DNA of 64,000 nt from JAEMQF01 sp963775015 (GCA_963775015.1 CAVZHI010000014.1:78182-142181), one strand, 5' to 3'. Counted from the first letter of the stretch, positions 8,986 through 17,876 are shown. Notes: generated by a model not told the origin, from the sequence alone. Program-made: numbers and translations.

Positions 8986-10938
8986 TCAGTACCGCAGCAG
9001 CAGCACCAGGTCGAATCGGTTCGAATCGTCGGCGACGCTGCCCGCGCCGCGCAGCACATGCGCGGCGCTGCTCGAGAGCGCGACCTGGCCCCTCAGTTGC
9101 CAGTGCAAGAGCAGGCCCAGGCTGCTCGCATTCGCGTCCTGCGCCGGGCCAACTCGGTGCACGCTGCCGGCATCGACAAAAGCGCCGACGCGCAAGTCCT
9201 GACCGAAGAGGCGCCGCGACCAGAGTTCGACCGACGCCTGCGCTCCCGAGTCGCCGCGCAGCGCGCGCTCGGCGAGGCCGCGCACGCCGTCGCGGCCGAT
9301 CCACGGCGCGCGTGACCAGACGCCGAACGAACTGCCCCAAGGCTGCAAGGCGCCGCCAAGCGCAAACTGCTCGCCCGCAATGAGCGCGTCGTTCGACCAT
9401 TGGGCGCGGCCGCTCAGGCGCAGGCGAATGTCGTAGGTGAGGATGCGCAGCCACTGCGCGTCCAGGCGCAGCGCGTTCCAGTGCGGGCTTGCGTCCGGGT
9501 TCGCCGACGCGTCATGCGTCGCGTCGCTGTCCGCGCCGCCGGGCAGGTTCACCGCCCACGCGGTCGCGAACTTCCAGCCGATCCACTCCTGCTCCCAATG
9601 CGCCGCGTAGCCGAGCTCCAAGGGCCGGCTGCGCACGCGTGGCGCCCCGGAATCGACCCACGAGCGGTCGCTCAACGAAAGTTGCACCTGATGGTGGTAA
9701 TCGCCTTGGGGCACGAGGTGCCCGCGGGCGTAGAGCGTGAGCAATCGGCCGCTGCCGGTGATGGGCTGCAACTCCGCGTCCAGTCCCGCCCCCTCCTGGG
9801 CGCGCGTCGCGACGGCGCCGAACATCACGCCGCGCTCGGGCCACGGTGCGCGATAGCCCAGGCTGGCATTGCGGCCATCGCGGCCTGTACCGTCGGAGAG
9901 CTGCAGCGCGACCTGGTGATCGAGGTTCCACAGGTTGCTGTGTTCGGCGCCGAGCCAGACCCGGTCGCGCCGCGCGGGCGTTGTTGAAGACGTGCCGGCG
10001 TCGGCGTGGCTCCAGCCCAGCGTCGCGGCCCAGGGCAAGCGGCTCGCGACCGCCACCTCGGCGTTCACCTCACCGGGCGCCGCCGCCGGCGTGAACAGCA
10101 CCTCGACGTTGCGCGATGGGCTTTCGCGCGCAAGCTGCTCGCTGCGTGCAAGCGCCGCTTCGGCCGCAGCGTCGAGCCGCATTCCGCGCTCCAGGATTGG
10201 CAGGCTCGCACGAACATTCGCCGCGTCGTGAAACGCGGTGCCGTGAACGTTCACGTCGGCGATCATCGGCACGCCTGAACTCGGGGTCGGCACCGCACCC
10301 GCCAGCGCGGTCCATTCGGCGGGCTTGATCCACGCCACGGGTTTGAACTTGCCGGGGTCGTCGGCGCGGTGCCGGCGCGGGTCGAAGACGAGCGCGTCGC
10401 CTTCTTGAATGACGAGGCCCGTCAGGTCGAACGGGCGGTCGCCGTGGCCGCCGAGAAACGTGTTCGTCCCGGGCGCGGGAGGTGTGGCGACTTCGCGTTT
10501 GATTTCGAGCAACGTCTCGGGCGTCGACAAGCCCGTCAGCCAGCGCGCCCGCACCGGCGTTCGCGCCGTGATCAGGCCCACGTACTCGGCGGGCCGGCAA
10601 TACAGGCTCGCGAGCACCTGGCCGACGGGAATGCGTGCCGCCGTCAGCGCGGCGTGAATCCGGCGCCCGTCGGCGCGGCCGATCGGATCCAGATTGCGCT
10701 GCGTCGCGCAGTTGGCGAGGTCGTGCCGGCCTTCGGCCTGCATGCCCTGCTCGATCAGCTTCTGCTGCCAGTGCGTGTGGCCGTGGCGGAAGTAGATGAC
10801 GTAGCCGCCCTGGGCCAGGGCCTGCATCAGCTCGGGCGTGCCGCCTTCGCGCGGCGCCTGCGGCTCCTGGGCCGACGCGGCGCAGGCCAAGCAGAGCAGC
10901 GCGAGCGCCGCGGCGCCCGCAACGAAGCGCTTCACCAC
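8986..10938 (-). CDS. Histidine phosphatase domain fused to a POTRA and TpsB/FhaC-type outer-membrane barrel
   Basis: A single uninterrupted 650-residue frame with two unrelated halves. Residues 1-23 are a Sec signal peptide. Residues ~37-212 look like a histidine phosphatase: RHG at 51-53 in VIYFRHGHTHW, NLDPIGRADGRRI, and a second His at 165 (GGHGDRPFDLTG). Residues ~228-305 resemble one POTRA domain, ending NVEVLFTPAAAPGEVNAEV. The rest resembles a two-partner-secretion transporter barrel: amphipathic strands, ALGGALQPWG-like turns, the loop-6 motif as VRGL at 552-555 followed by RGDSGAQASVEL, and a C-terminal Tyr. The phosphatase takes the place of the usual N-terminal helix and POTRA1. 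The gene overlaps the upstream nitronate monooxygenase by 7 bases. No TpsA partner is in the window. The function is not known. Confidence 0.75.
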   Translation of the reverse strand: MVKRFVAGAAALALLCLACAASAQEPQAPREGGTPELMQALAQGGYVIYFRHGHTHWQQKLIEQGMQAEGRHDLANCATQRNLDPIGRADGRRIHAALTAARIPVGQVLASLYCRPAEYVGLITARTPVRARWLTGLSTPETLLEIKREVATPPAPGTNTFLGGHGDRPFDLTGLVIQEGDALVFDPRRHRADDPGKFKPVAWIKPAEWTALAGAVPTPSSGVPMIADVNVHGTAFHDAANVRASLPILERGMRLDAAAEAALARSEQLARESPSRNVEVLFTPAAAPGEVNAEVAVASRLPWAATLGWSHADAGTSSTTPARRDRVWLGAEHSNLWNLDHQVALQLSDGTGRDGRNASLGYRAPWPERGVMFGAVATRAQEGAGLDAELQPITGSGRLLTLYARGHLVPQGDYHHQVQLSLSDRSWVDSGAPRVRSRPLELGYAAHWEQEWIGWKFATAWAVNLPGGADSDATHDASANPDASPHWNALRLDAQWLRILTYDIRLRLSGRAQWSNDALIAGEQFALGGALQPWGSSFGVWSRAPWIGRDGVRGLAERALRGDSGAQASVELWSRRLFGQDLRVGAFVDAGSVHRVGPAQDANASSLGLLLHWQLRGQVALSSSAAHVLRGAGSVADDSNRFDLVLLLRY

Positions 10939-11972
10939 AGTCCCTGGGCGAGCTCAAGCGTCAATTGCGCTGCCGGGACAGCGCTGCGGCGGCCCGGGTT
11001 CTGCCCCGACCAGAGCGGCGAGAAGTCTCCCGACGCGGCGCCTTCCGCGTGCGCGCGCAGCGCCGCGACAGCGACGCTGGCGAGCGGAAACTGCGGCGCC
11101 AGTGTTGACATCGGCCCGAGTTCGCGCATCAGCCGGTTCACGATGCCGCGCGCCGGCCTGCCGCTGAACAGGTTCGTCAGCGCCGTGCGGTGCGATGCGT
11201 CGCTCAGCAACGCGGCACGGTGTACGGCGCTTGTCGTCGCTTCGGGGCAGAGCAGGTACGCGGTGCCGACCTGCACGCCCGCGGCACCCAGGGCGAATGC
11301 CGCCGCGACGCCCGCAGCGTCAGCGATTCCGCCGGCAGCGATGACCGGCCGATTCACGGCACGAACGATTTGCGGCACGAGCGCGAAGGTGCCGATCTGT
11401 GTCGTCACGTCATCGCTCAGAAACATGCCGCGGTGGCCGCCCGCTTCGACGCCCTGGGCGATGATCGCGTCGACCCCTTGCGCCTCGAGCCAGCGCGCTT
11501 CTTCGACCGTCGTCGCGCTGGACAACACCTTCGCGCCCCAGCCGCGCACATGCGCAAGCAGCTCCGCACTTGGCAAACCGAAGTGAAAACTCACGACCGG
11601 CGGGCGGAACAACGCGAGCAACTCGGCCGCTTCGGCGCTGAACGGCGCACGGCTCGGGGCCTTGGCGGACGCCTGCGGGTCCAGTCCGAACTCGCGGTAG
11701 TAGGGTGCGAGCGCGTCGCGCCACGCCGCCTCGCGCTGCGCGTCCGGCGTGGGCGGCGTGTGGCAGAAGAAGTTGACGTTGATCGGCTGCTGCGTCGCCG
11801 CGCGCAGCGCAGCGAGTTCGTCGCGCATCGCAGTCAAGCCGAGCATGGCGCACGGCAGCGAGCCCAGGCCTCCGGCGTTGCTCACCGCGGCGGCGAGCGC
11901 GTGGCCCTGCGAGCCCGCCATCGGCGCTTGGACGATGGGCAGCTCGACGCCGAGCAGTTCCTGCAAGTTCAT
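10932..11972 (-). CDS. Nitronate monooxygenase (2-nitropropane dioxygenase family)
   Basis: FMN-dependent enzyme that oxidises alkyl nitronates such as propionate-3-nitronate; cytoplasmic TIM barrel. 346 residues. Visible motifs: LPIVQAPMAGSQGHALAAAVSNAGGLGSLPC at the N-terminus, INVNFFCH, the GVDAIIAQGVEAGGHRG stretch with the catalytic His-type loop, VIAAGGIADAAGVAAAFALGAAGVQVGTAYL for phosphate/FMN binding. These fit class I enzymes. Its stop overlaps the start of the phosphatase-barrel fusion, so both are probably on one transcript, with the carboxymuconolactone-decarboxylase-like gene 13 bases upstream. Confidence 0.9.
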   Translation of the reverse strand: MNLQELLGVELPIVQAPMAGSQGHALAAAVSNAGGLGSLPCAMLGLTAMRDELAALRAATQQPINVNFFCHTPPTPDAQREAAWRDALAPYYREFGLDPQASAKAPSRAPFSAEAAELLALFRPPVVSFHFGLPSAELLAHVRGWGAKVLSSATTVEEARWLEAQGVDAIIAQGVEAGGHRGMFLSDDVTTQIGTFALVPQIVRAVNRPVIAAGGIADAAGVAAAFALGAAGVQVGTAYLLCPEATTSAVHRAALLSDASHRTALTNLFSGRPARGIVNRLMRELGPMSTLAPQFPLASVAVAALRAHAEGAASGDFSPLWSGQNPGRRSAVPAAQLTLELAQGLW

Positions 11973-11985
11973 CTTCGGTCCTCGC

Positions 11986-12519
11986 TCATTTCGCGTCAGC
12001 GCTGGCCTCGACGCCGAGCGCCTCGAGAAAGCGCGACACCATGTTGTACGCAGCGACCGTCGCCGTGAGTTCGACGATCTCGCGCGAATTGAACCATGGG
12101 CGAAGCGCGTCGAAGACCGAAGCAGCGACTTGCACGTCCTGCGTCATGGCCTGGGTGTAGGCGAGCACGGCGCGTTCGCGCGGCGTGAACACCGCCGAAC
12201 CGACCCAGGCGTCGAGCGCGGCGATCTGCTCTCGCGTCACGCCTTCGCGCAGCGCGACCGGCTCGTGCTGGGCGAATTCATAGGGCGCGCGGTTCAGGCG
12301 TGCGACGAGCAGGATCGCCAGTTCGCGCAAGGCGCCGTCGAGAATGCACGCGCTGCGGATTGCGCCCATGTACGCGTTCCAGCCGCGCGCCACCGGGGCG
12401 CTGTGCAGCAGCAAGCGGTCCAGGTCGAGCAGTTCGCCGCCGCGCCGCAGCCTGATGGCGCGTACCAGTTCGGCGTCGGCTCCCGGGGTGTCGGCATTCA
12501 CGAAAGGAATTCGGGTCAT
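11986..12519 (-). CDS. Carboxymuconolactone decarboxylase family protein (AhpD-like)
   Basis: 177 residues from MTRIPFVN. The core RSACILDGALRELAILLVARLNRAPYEFAQHEPVALREGV matches the CMD/AhpD fold, with the conserved ExxxH-type acid and His (E in LRELA, His in QHE). The usual CxxC of peroxidase-type AhpD proteins is absent, so an alkylhydroperoxidase redox role is unlikely. The reading frame is open back to 12606, but that stretch does not resemble the family. It is the first gene of the leftward CMD-NMO-fusion unit and is divergent from the cytochrome b561 gene at 12599. Confidence 0.82.
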   Translation of the reverse strand: MTRIPFVNADTPGADAELVRAIRLRRGGELLDLDRLLLHSAPVARGWNAYMGAIRSACILDGALRELAILLVARLNRAPYEFAQHEPVALREGVTREQIAALDAWVGSAVFTPRERAVLAYTQAMTQDVQVAASVFDALRPWFNSREIVELTATVAAYNMVSRFLEALGVEASADAK

Positions 12520-12598
12520 GGTGGGCCTGTGGGTCGCCGGCGAGAGTGGCGGCGTTTCGCTGCATTCTCGCGCCGTGCGAGCGCTACAGTGCCGACCC

Positions 12599-13150
12599 AT
12601 GGACACCCATGCGCGCTACACCCGAACCGCGATCGCACTGCACTGGTTGCTCGCCCTCGCGCTGGCCGCCACGTTCCTGCTCGGCGTCTACATGCACGAG
12701 CTGCCGGCCTCTCCGCGGCGCACCGAACTCTACAACTGGCACAAGACGGCCGGCGCGTGCATCCTGGCGCTGTCGCTGCTGCGCCTGCTTTGGCGCCTGA
12801 TGCATCGCCCACCCGCCGCCGTGGCGATGCCGCCTTGGCAGGCGCGCGCCGCGCGCGGCGTGCACGGCTTGATGTACGTCCTGTTCTTCGGTGTCCCCTT
12901 CTCCGGTTGGGCGTACAGCTCGGCGAGCGGCCATCCGGTGGTCGTCTTCGGCGTGTGGGCGTTGCCCGATTTGTTGCCGGTCGACAAGGCGCTCGCCGCA
13001 GCGGCAAAAGGCCTGCACCAATGGCTGGGGTCAGCGCTCGCGATCCTGGTGATCGGCCATGTCGCTGCGGCGTTGAAGCACCACTTCGTCGACCGAGACG
13101 CCCTGCTCGATCGCCTGGCGTGGCGCCGTGCCGGCAACAAGGTTCGCTGA
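12599..13150 (+). CDS. Cytochrome b561 (diheme membrane cytochrome)
   Basis: 183-residue inner-membrane protein with four TM segments. Haem-ligand histidines are in IALHWLLALAL, ELYNWHKTAGACI, ARGVHGLMYVLFFGVPFSGW and ILVIGHVAAALKHHFVDRD. This is the Ni/Fe-hydrogenase/cytochrome b561 family pattern (CybB-like), which transfers electrons between quinones or superoxide and other carriers. The start is the ATG of MDTHARYTRTAIALHW; the longer open frame upstream is antisense to the neighbouring gene. It is divergent from the CMD gene. Confidence 0.9.
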   Translation: MDTHARYTRTAIALHWLLALALAATFLLGVYMHELPASPRRTELYNWHKTAGACILALSLLRLLWRLMHRPPAAVAMPPWQARAARGVHGLMYVLFFGVPFSGWAYSSASGHPVVVFGVWALPDLLPVDKALAAAAKGLHQWLGSALAILVIGHVAAALKHHFVDRDALLDRLAWRRAGNKVR

Positions 13151-13290
13151 TGCCGAAGGGGTGAGCGATTGGCTCGCCCGGGTCAATGGTGCGGCGGGGC
13201 GCAACCACGCCCAGCCTCACCGCGCCGTGAACTGTGTCGTGGACGAGTCCGAATGGTTTTTCGAATCCACCTGTGCTTGAATAGGCCCAA

Positions 13291-13809
13291 GTGAAAGAGC
13301 CGACCCTCGCTCCCGAACGCGGCGCCGCGCGCCCTGTCGTCACGCTGCGCGAGGTGACGGCGCGCACGGTTCGCGCCGTCACCGACCTGCGCGTCGCGGC
13401 GTTGCAGCAGAGTTACGTGGCGAGCAACGCGGTGTCGATCGCGCAGGCCTACTTCCACCCTGAAGCCTGGTTTCGTGCGGTTTACGTTGACGACACGCCG
13501 GTCGGCTTTGTGATGCTCGAAGACCCGACGCTGCTGACCGACTGGATCGGCCCGGCGCAGGTGGGGCTGTGGCGCTTCATGATCGACGAGCGGCATCAGG
13601 GGCGAGGCATCGGCCGCATCGCCCTGCGCCTGGTGCTCGAGCATGTGCGCTCGCGCCCAGGGCAGAGCAAGCTGCGCACGTCGTGCGTTCTCGGCCCGCA
13701 CAGCCCGATCGGTTTTTACGAGCGCTGCGGATTCCGCCGCACCGGCGAGTTCGACGACGCGGAAGAGATTCTCGAGCTGCCATTGAACACGGCGAGCAAC
13801 ACTCGCTGA
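13291..13809 (+). CDS. GNAT family N-acetyltransferase
   Basis: 172 residues from a GTG start. The acetyl-CoA binding motif A is present as WRFMIDERHQGRGIGRIALRLVLEHV (Q-x-x-G-x-G/R form), followed by a C-terminal GFYERCGFRRTGE that closes the fold. The arrangement resembles BltD/SpeG-like diamine acetyltransferases, but the substrate cannot be assigned. It is followed after 10 bases by the SnoaL-like gene on the same strand, so they may be cotranscribed. Confidence 0.82.
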   Translation: MKEPTLAPERGAARPVVTLREVTARTVRAVTDLRVAALQQSYVASNAVSIAQAYFHPEAWFRAVYVDDTPVGFVMLEDPTLLTDWIGPAQVGLWRFMIDERHQGRGIGRIALRLVLEHVRSRPGQSKLRTSCVLGPHSPIGFYERCGFRRTGEFDDAEEILELPLNTASNTR

Positions 13810-13819
13810 AGGGATTGCG

Positions 13820-14281
13820 ATGCATGCCAACGCCGAATTGATCCAGCGCTTTTATGCCGCCTTCGCGCAGCGCGACAGCGCCGCAATGAACGCGTGTTAC
13901 GCGCCCGACGTCGAATTCCACGACCCGGTGTTCCAGACGCTGCGCGGCGACGACGCACGCCGCATGTGGCGCATGCTGTGCGCGCGTGCCCAGGACCTGA
14001 CCATCGTGGCAAGCAGCATCGACGCCGACGACCACCAAGGCCGCGCGCACTGGGTCGCGACCTACACCTTCTCCGCCACCGGAAACAAGGTCGAGAACCG
14101 CATCGACGCGAGCTTCACGTTCAAGAATGAAAAGATCGCGACGCACCGCGACCGCTTCGACCTGTACCGCTGGGCGCGTCAGGCGCTCGGGCTGAAAGGC
14201 TTGTTGCTCGGCTGGCTTCCACCCGTGCAGGCGGCAGTGCGCAAGCAGGCCGCGCAGGGGCTGCGCGCTTTCAAGGCTTGA
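13820..14281 (+). CDS. SnoaL-like / NTF2-fold protein
   Basis: 153 residues with the typical NTF2-like opening (LIQRFYAAFAQRDSAAMNACYAPDVEFHDPVF) and a central VATYTFSATGNKVENRIDASFTFKNEKIATHRDRFDLYRW, as in the many SnoaL_2 proteins of unknown substrate. No signal peptide. An AGGGA-type site lies just upstream of the ATG. Small enzymes of this fold act as isomerases, cyclases or binding proteins; no specific reaction can be inferred. The last ~30 residues (LGLKGLLLGWLPPVQAAVRKQ) are hydrophobic and may dock to a membrane or partner. Confidence 0.78.
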   Translation: MHANAELIQRFYAAFAQRDSAAMNACYAPDVEFHDPVFQTLRGDDARRMWRMLCARAQDLTIVASSIDADDHQGRAHWVATYTFSATGNKVENRIDASFTFKNEKIATHRDRFDLYRWARQALGLKGLLLGWLPPVQAAVRKQAAQGLRAFKA

Positions 14282-14287
14282 AGAATT

Positions 14288-14455
14288 TCAGTCGTCGGCC
14301 TTTTGCAGCGACTGGCGCAGGTCGATGAGCATCATCACGATGCCGATCAAGACCACCACACCGAGGGCGACTTCCTTGAGCTTGAACACGATGGCGCCGA
14401 GAAAGCTGAGCACCAGCACGACGGCGATCGCGGCAGAGAACAGTTTGACCGGCAT
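14288..14455 (-). CDS. Small two-helix membrane protein, unknown
   Basis: A 55-residue frame beginning MPVKLFSAAIAVVLVLSFLGAIV, followed by FKLKEVALGVVVLIGIVMMLIDLRQSL and a charged tail QKADD. Two hydrophobic helices are separated by a short lysine-containing loop. A GGAG site lies about 9 bases before the ATG, supporting translation. It lies 23 bases downstream of the amidase gene on the same strand, so it may close that operon. I recognise no family. Confidence 0.55.
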   Translation of the reverse strand: MPVKLFSAAIAVVLVLSFLGAIVFKLKEVALGVVVLIGIVMMLIDLRQSLQKADD

Positions 14456-14478
14456 GACGAGACTCCAAAGAAGGGTTG

Positions 14479-15813
14479 CTAAGGCCTGTTGACATGGCGC
14501 ACGAGCCAGCGCGCAGTGCGCAGCAGCCGCGCATCCGACTCACGCTGGCCCACGAGTTGAACGCCCAGCGGCAACCCCGCGGGGCCCGTCATGAGCGGCA
14601 GGTTGAGCGCCGGCATGCCGCACAGCGACCAGAGCGAGCAAAACACCGGGTCGCCCGTCGTCGCCAGCGGTGGCGCTTCGCCGGGGGCCGACGGCGTGAC
14701 GATTGCGTCGAAGTTTTCGAACGTCGCGTCGAAACCCTGGTTGAGTTGGGCGATGCGGGCGACCGCCTTTTGGTGGTCGAGCGCGCGATGCTCGCGGCCA
14801 CGCGCCAACTGCTCGCGCAGCGGTGCGGACAGAGACTCGCGGCCGCGCTGCCATTCGAGATCCAGGTTGAATGCCATTTCGGCTTCCATGATTGTTCGCA
14901 GCGCATCCCATGCGTCGCGCAGCGACTCCGGCAATTCGAGAACTTCGCATGCCGCACCGAGTGCGTCGGTGAGCTCGGCGAAGGCCTCGGCGGTGCTGGC
15001 GTCGGCGCGCGCCCACATCGGCGTCTTGACGAAGGCGAAGCGCGGCGCGAAGGGCGGCTCTTCGGCGAGCGTGGCTTGAAACCTCGGCTTGGCGCGCGCG
15101 CGTGTGTCCGGGTCCCGCTCGTCAAAGCCGACGATCTGCTCGGCAATCAAGGCGACGTCTTCGAGCGTGCGCGCGAACACGCCCACCGTGTCGAGCGTTC
15201 GCGACAGCTTCAGGATGCCGTGGCGCGGAACCAGGCCATGCGTCGGCTTGAATCCATAGACGCCGCAAAACGAGGCAGGGCGAATCACCGAGCCGTTGGT
15301 TTGCGTACCGATCGCGAGCGGAACCATTCCCGCCGCCACCGCGGCCGCCGAGCCCGACGACGAGCCGCCGGGCGTGCGCTCGGGGTTGTGCGGATTGCGC
15401 GTCTTGCCCGGCGTGTAGGTGGCGCACTCCGTCGTCACCGTCTTGCCCATGATCACAGCGCCCGCGGCGCGCAGCATCGCCACGACGGTCGCGTCGCCAT
15501 CCGGGGTGCGCCCGGCGTGCAGGACCGTGCCGTCTTCGGTGGGCATGTCGGTCGTGTCGATGATGTCCTTGATGCCCAGCGGAACGCCGTGCAACGCGCC
15601 GATGGCACGGCCGGCAGCGCGGTCCGCATCGCGCGCCCGGGCCTGCGCGAGCGCGTGCGCTTCGTCGAGGAATTGCCAGGCCTGAACTTGGGGCTCGACG
15701 TCGCGGATTCGCGCCAGGCAGGACTCAACCAGCTGAACCGAGCTGATCTCGCCCGCCTGTATCGAGCGCGCCGCCTGCGTGGCCGACAACAGGTCGAGCC
15801 GGTTCAAGTCCAT
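14479..15813 (-). CDS. Amidase (amidase signature family)
   Basis: 444 residues. Hydrolyses a C-N amide bond through a Ser-cisSer-Lys triad. The Lys is in PLGIKDIIDT, the cis-Ser in the glycine/serine-rich signature PGGSSSGSAAAVAAG, and the nucleophile Ser in GTQTNGSVIRPASFCG. The C-terminus GMPALNLPLMTGPAGLPLGVQLVG is typical. It is likely a general amidase rather than GatA, because no gatB/gatC is nearby. It starts 27 bases after the TRAP large permease gene, suggesting that it acts on a compound imported by that transporter. Confidence 0.9.
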   Translation of the reverse strand: MDLNRLDLLSATQAARSIQAGEISSVQLVESCLARIRDVEPQVQAWQFLDEAHALAQARARDADRAAGRAIGALHGVPLGIKDIIDTTDMPTEDGTVLHAGRTPDGDATVVAMLRAAGAVIMGKTVTTECATYTPGKTRNPHNPERTPGGSSSGSAAAVAAGMVPLAIGTQTNGSVIRPASFCGVYGFKPTHGLVPRHGILKLSRTLDTVGVFARTLEDVALIAEQIVGFDERDPDTRARAKPRFQATLAEEPPFAPRFAFVKTPMWARADASTAEAFAELTDALGAACEVLELPESLRDAWDALRTIMEAEMAFNLDLEWQRGRESLSAPLREQLARGREHRALDHQKAVARIAQLNQGFDATFENFDAIVTPSAPGEAPPLATTGDPVFCSLWSLCGMPALNLPLMTGPAGLPLGVQLVGQRESDARLLRTARWLVRHVNRP

Positions 15814-15840
15814 GCCAAATTGACCGCGTCACCCGCCACG

Positions 15841-17187
15841 TCACTTGCCATAAAGCGCGGTGGGCAACCAGAGCGCAATGCCGGGGAAGACGTAGATGAT
15901 CGCCATCGTCACGACCACGACGTAGACGAACGGCATGCAGCCGCTGAAGATCTGCGTCAGCAACACCGAGGGCGGACTCACCCCCTTCAGGTAATACGCC
16001 GACATCGCCATCGGTGGCGAGAGGAACGCCGTTTGCAGGTTCAGCGCGACGAGCACGCCGAACAGGATCGGGTCGATGCCGAAGTGCGGCAGCATCGGCA
16101 GGAAGATCGGGATGAAGATGATGATGATCTCGGTCCACTCGAGCGGCCAGCCGAGCACGAAGATGATCGCCTGCGACAGCAACAGGAACGTGATCGGGTT
16201 CAGGTTCATGCCGAGCACGAATTCCTTGATGATCTGGTTCCCGCCGAGGTAGGCAAAGATCGACGCGAAGGTCGCCGAGCCGACGAACAGCCAGCACACC
16301 ATGGCCGAGGTGCGCGCCGTCAGGAACACGGATTCGCGCAGCGCCTGCCAGGTCAACGACCGGTACCCCGCGGCGAGCAGCGCCGCGCCGAGCGCTCCGA
16401 CCGCCGCCGCTTCGGTGGGGGTGGCAATGCCGAACATGATCGCGCCCAAGACCGCCAGGATCAGCATCGCCAGCGGGAAAAACGATTTCAGCAGCAGGAC
16501 CACGACCTGGCCGAAAGGAACGTTGCCCTCTTCCTTCGACAGGCGCGGCGCGACTTCGGGCTTGACGATGGCGAGCACGATCACGTAGGCGATGTACATG
16601 CCGGCGAGGAAGAAGCCCGGAACGAACGCCGCAGCGTAGAGTTTGACGACCGACAGACCCGCCATCGCACCGTAGACGATGAGCATGATCGACGGTGGAA
16701 TCAGGATGCCCAGGCACCCGCCGGCGCAGATCACGCCCGCGGCCAGGCGCGTGTCGTAGCCGGCCTTGATCATCTGCGGAAACGCGAGCATTCCCATCAG
16801 CGTGACGACGGCGCCGACGATGCCCGTCGCCGTCGCGAACAGCGCGCAGGTTGCAAGCGTGGCCACGGCCAGCGAGCCCGGAATTCCCTTGAGCGCGATC
16901 TGCAGGCTTCTGAACAGGTTGTCCAGAATATTCGCTCGTTCGACCAGATAGCCCATCAACAAGAACAACGGGATCGAGACGAGCGCGTCGTTGTTCAGGA
17001 CGGTGAAGGTGTTTTGCGTCAGCAGGTAAAAGACGCGGTTGTCGAAAAACGCGGTGCCCACCTGGTAGTAGGCGTAGTAGCCAAAGCCCACGCCGAGCGC
17101 CATCAAGGTGAAAGCGACCGGAAAACCGATGCAGATCGCGAAGACCAGGATGCCCAGCATCACCAGCGCTACGCCGGGGTCGCTCAT
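15841..17187 (-). CDS. TRAP transporter large permease (DctM)
   Basis: 448 residues from MSDPGVALVMLG. Inner-membrane transport subunit of a tripartite ATP-independent (ion-coupled) transporter, with about 12 hydrophobic segments. Characteristic stretches are NNDALVSIPLFLLMGYLVERA, ATATGIVGAVVTLMGMLAFP, GVICAGGCLGILIPPSIMLIVYG and FGIATPTEAAAVGALGA. The start was chosen at the ATG overlapping the dctQ stop (ATGA) with an AAGGAGC site upstream; the longer open frame is not family-like. Confidence 0.93.
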   Translation of the reverse strand: MSDPGVALVMLGILVFAICIGFPVAFTLMALGVGFGYYAYYQVGTAFFDNRVFYLLTQNTFTVLNNDALVSIPLFLLMGYLVERANILDNLFRSLQIALKGIPGSLAVATLATCALFATATGIVGAVVTLMGMLAFPQMIKAGYDTRLAAGVICAGGCLGILIPPSIMLIVYGAMAGLSVVKLYAAAFVPGFFLAGMYIAYVIVLAIVKPEVAPRLSKEEGNVPFGQVVVLLLKSFFPLAMLILAVLGAIMFGIATPTEAAAVGALGAALLAAGYRSLTWQALRESVFLTARTSAMVCWLFVGSATFASIFAYLGGNQIIKEFVLGMNLNPITFLLLSQAIIFVLGWPLEWTEIIIIFIPIFLPMLPHFGIDPILFGVLVALNLQTAFLSPPMAMSAYYLKGVSPPSVLLTQIFSGCMPFVYVVVVTMAIIYVFPGIALWLPTALYGK

Positions 17188-17789
17188 GACTTGGCTCCTT
17201 GTTGTGCGGCGGCAAGCGCCGCTTTGCGGGCGTGTTCTTTCAGGATTTGCGTCTCCAGCTCTTCCACGTCGTGAAGCCGGTCCGGCCACTGGCCTTCACG
17301 CAGGCAGACGATGCAGCGCAGCACCTCGGCAAAGCCCTGAATCGCGATCAGGAGACCGCCCACGCAGATCATCATCTTCAGCGGCCAGATCGGCATTCCC
17401 GCGGGGCTGTTGACGCTGACTTCGCGGATCCGCAGCGATTCCAGGCCGTACGCCGAGCCGGCAACGACGAGCGCCAGGATGCCGGGAAAGAAGAAGACGA
17501 CGTAGAGGAACAGTTCCACCTTGGCCTGCGTCGGCTCCGACCACTTGCGATAGAACATGTCCGCGCGCACGTGTCCACCGCGCGACAAGGTGTAGGCGCC
17601 GGCCATGTAGAACACCGCGCCGTACATCATGTAGCTCAGGTCGAAGGCCCAGCTCGTGGGGTCGTTCAGGACGTAGCGAACGAATACTTCCCAGCAGGTG
17701 CCCAGGGTGAGAATGACGATGCACCAGGCGAAAGCGTGGCCGACGGTTTTGCTGAGTTGGTCGATCGAATAGATCAGGCGATTCACCAT
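17184..17789 (-). CDS. TRAP transporter small permease (DctQ)
   Basis: 201 residues, four TM segments. Family features are AWCIVILTLGTCWEVFVRYVLNDPTSWAFDLSYMMYGAVFYMAGAYTLSRGGHVRADMFY and a final segment around MMICVGGLLIAIQGFAEVLRC. Membrane partner of DctM, overlapping it by 4 bases. It starts 87 bases after dctP, with a hairpin between them. Confidence 0.92.
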   Translation of the reverse strand: MVNRLIYSIDQLSKTVGHAFAWCIVILTLGTCWEVFVRYVLNDPTSWAFDLSYMMYGAVFYMAGAYTLSRGGHVRADMFYRKWSEPTQAKVELFLYVVFFFPGILALVVAGSAYGLESLRIREVSVNSPAGMPIWPLKMMICVGGLLIAIQGFAEVLRCIVCLREGQWPDRLHDVEELETQILKEHARKAALAAAQQGAKS

Positions 17790-17818
17790 GAGTGCGCTGC
17801 CGGAAAAAGAAGAAGAAA

Positions 17819-17844
17819 AAGGGGCGGCTTGGTGCCCGCCCCTT
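17819..17844 (-). terminator. Rho-independent terminator or attenuator between dctP and dctQ
   Basis: On the transcribed (minus) strand a 9-bp GC-rich stem, AAGGGGCGG pairing with CCGCCCCTT around an 8-base loop, is followed directly by a pyrimidine run (TTTCTTCTTCTTTTT, read toward 17804). It sits between two genes of one transporter operon, so partial termination would give more binding protein than permease. Position and T-run are seen in the sequence; the regulatory role is inferred. Confidence 0.72.
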
Positions 17845-17876
17845 GATTACATTGCGGCGGCTGCGCCGCCAGCGCG

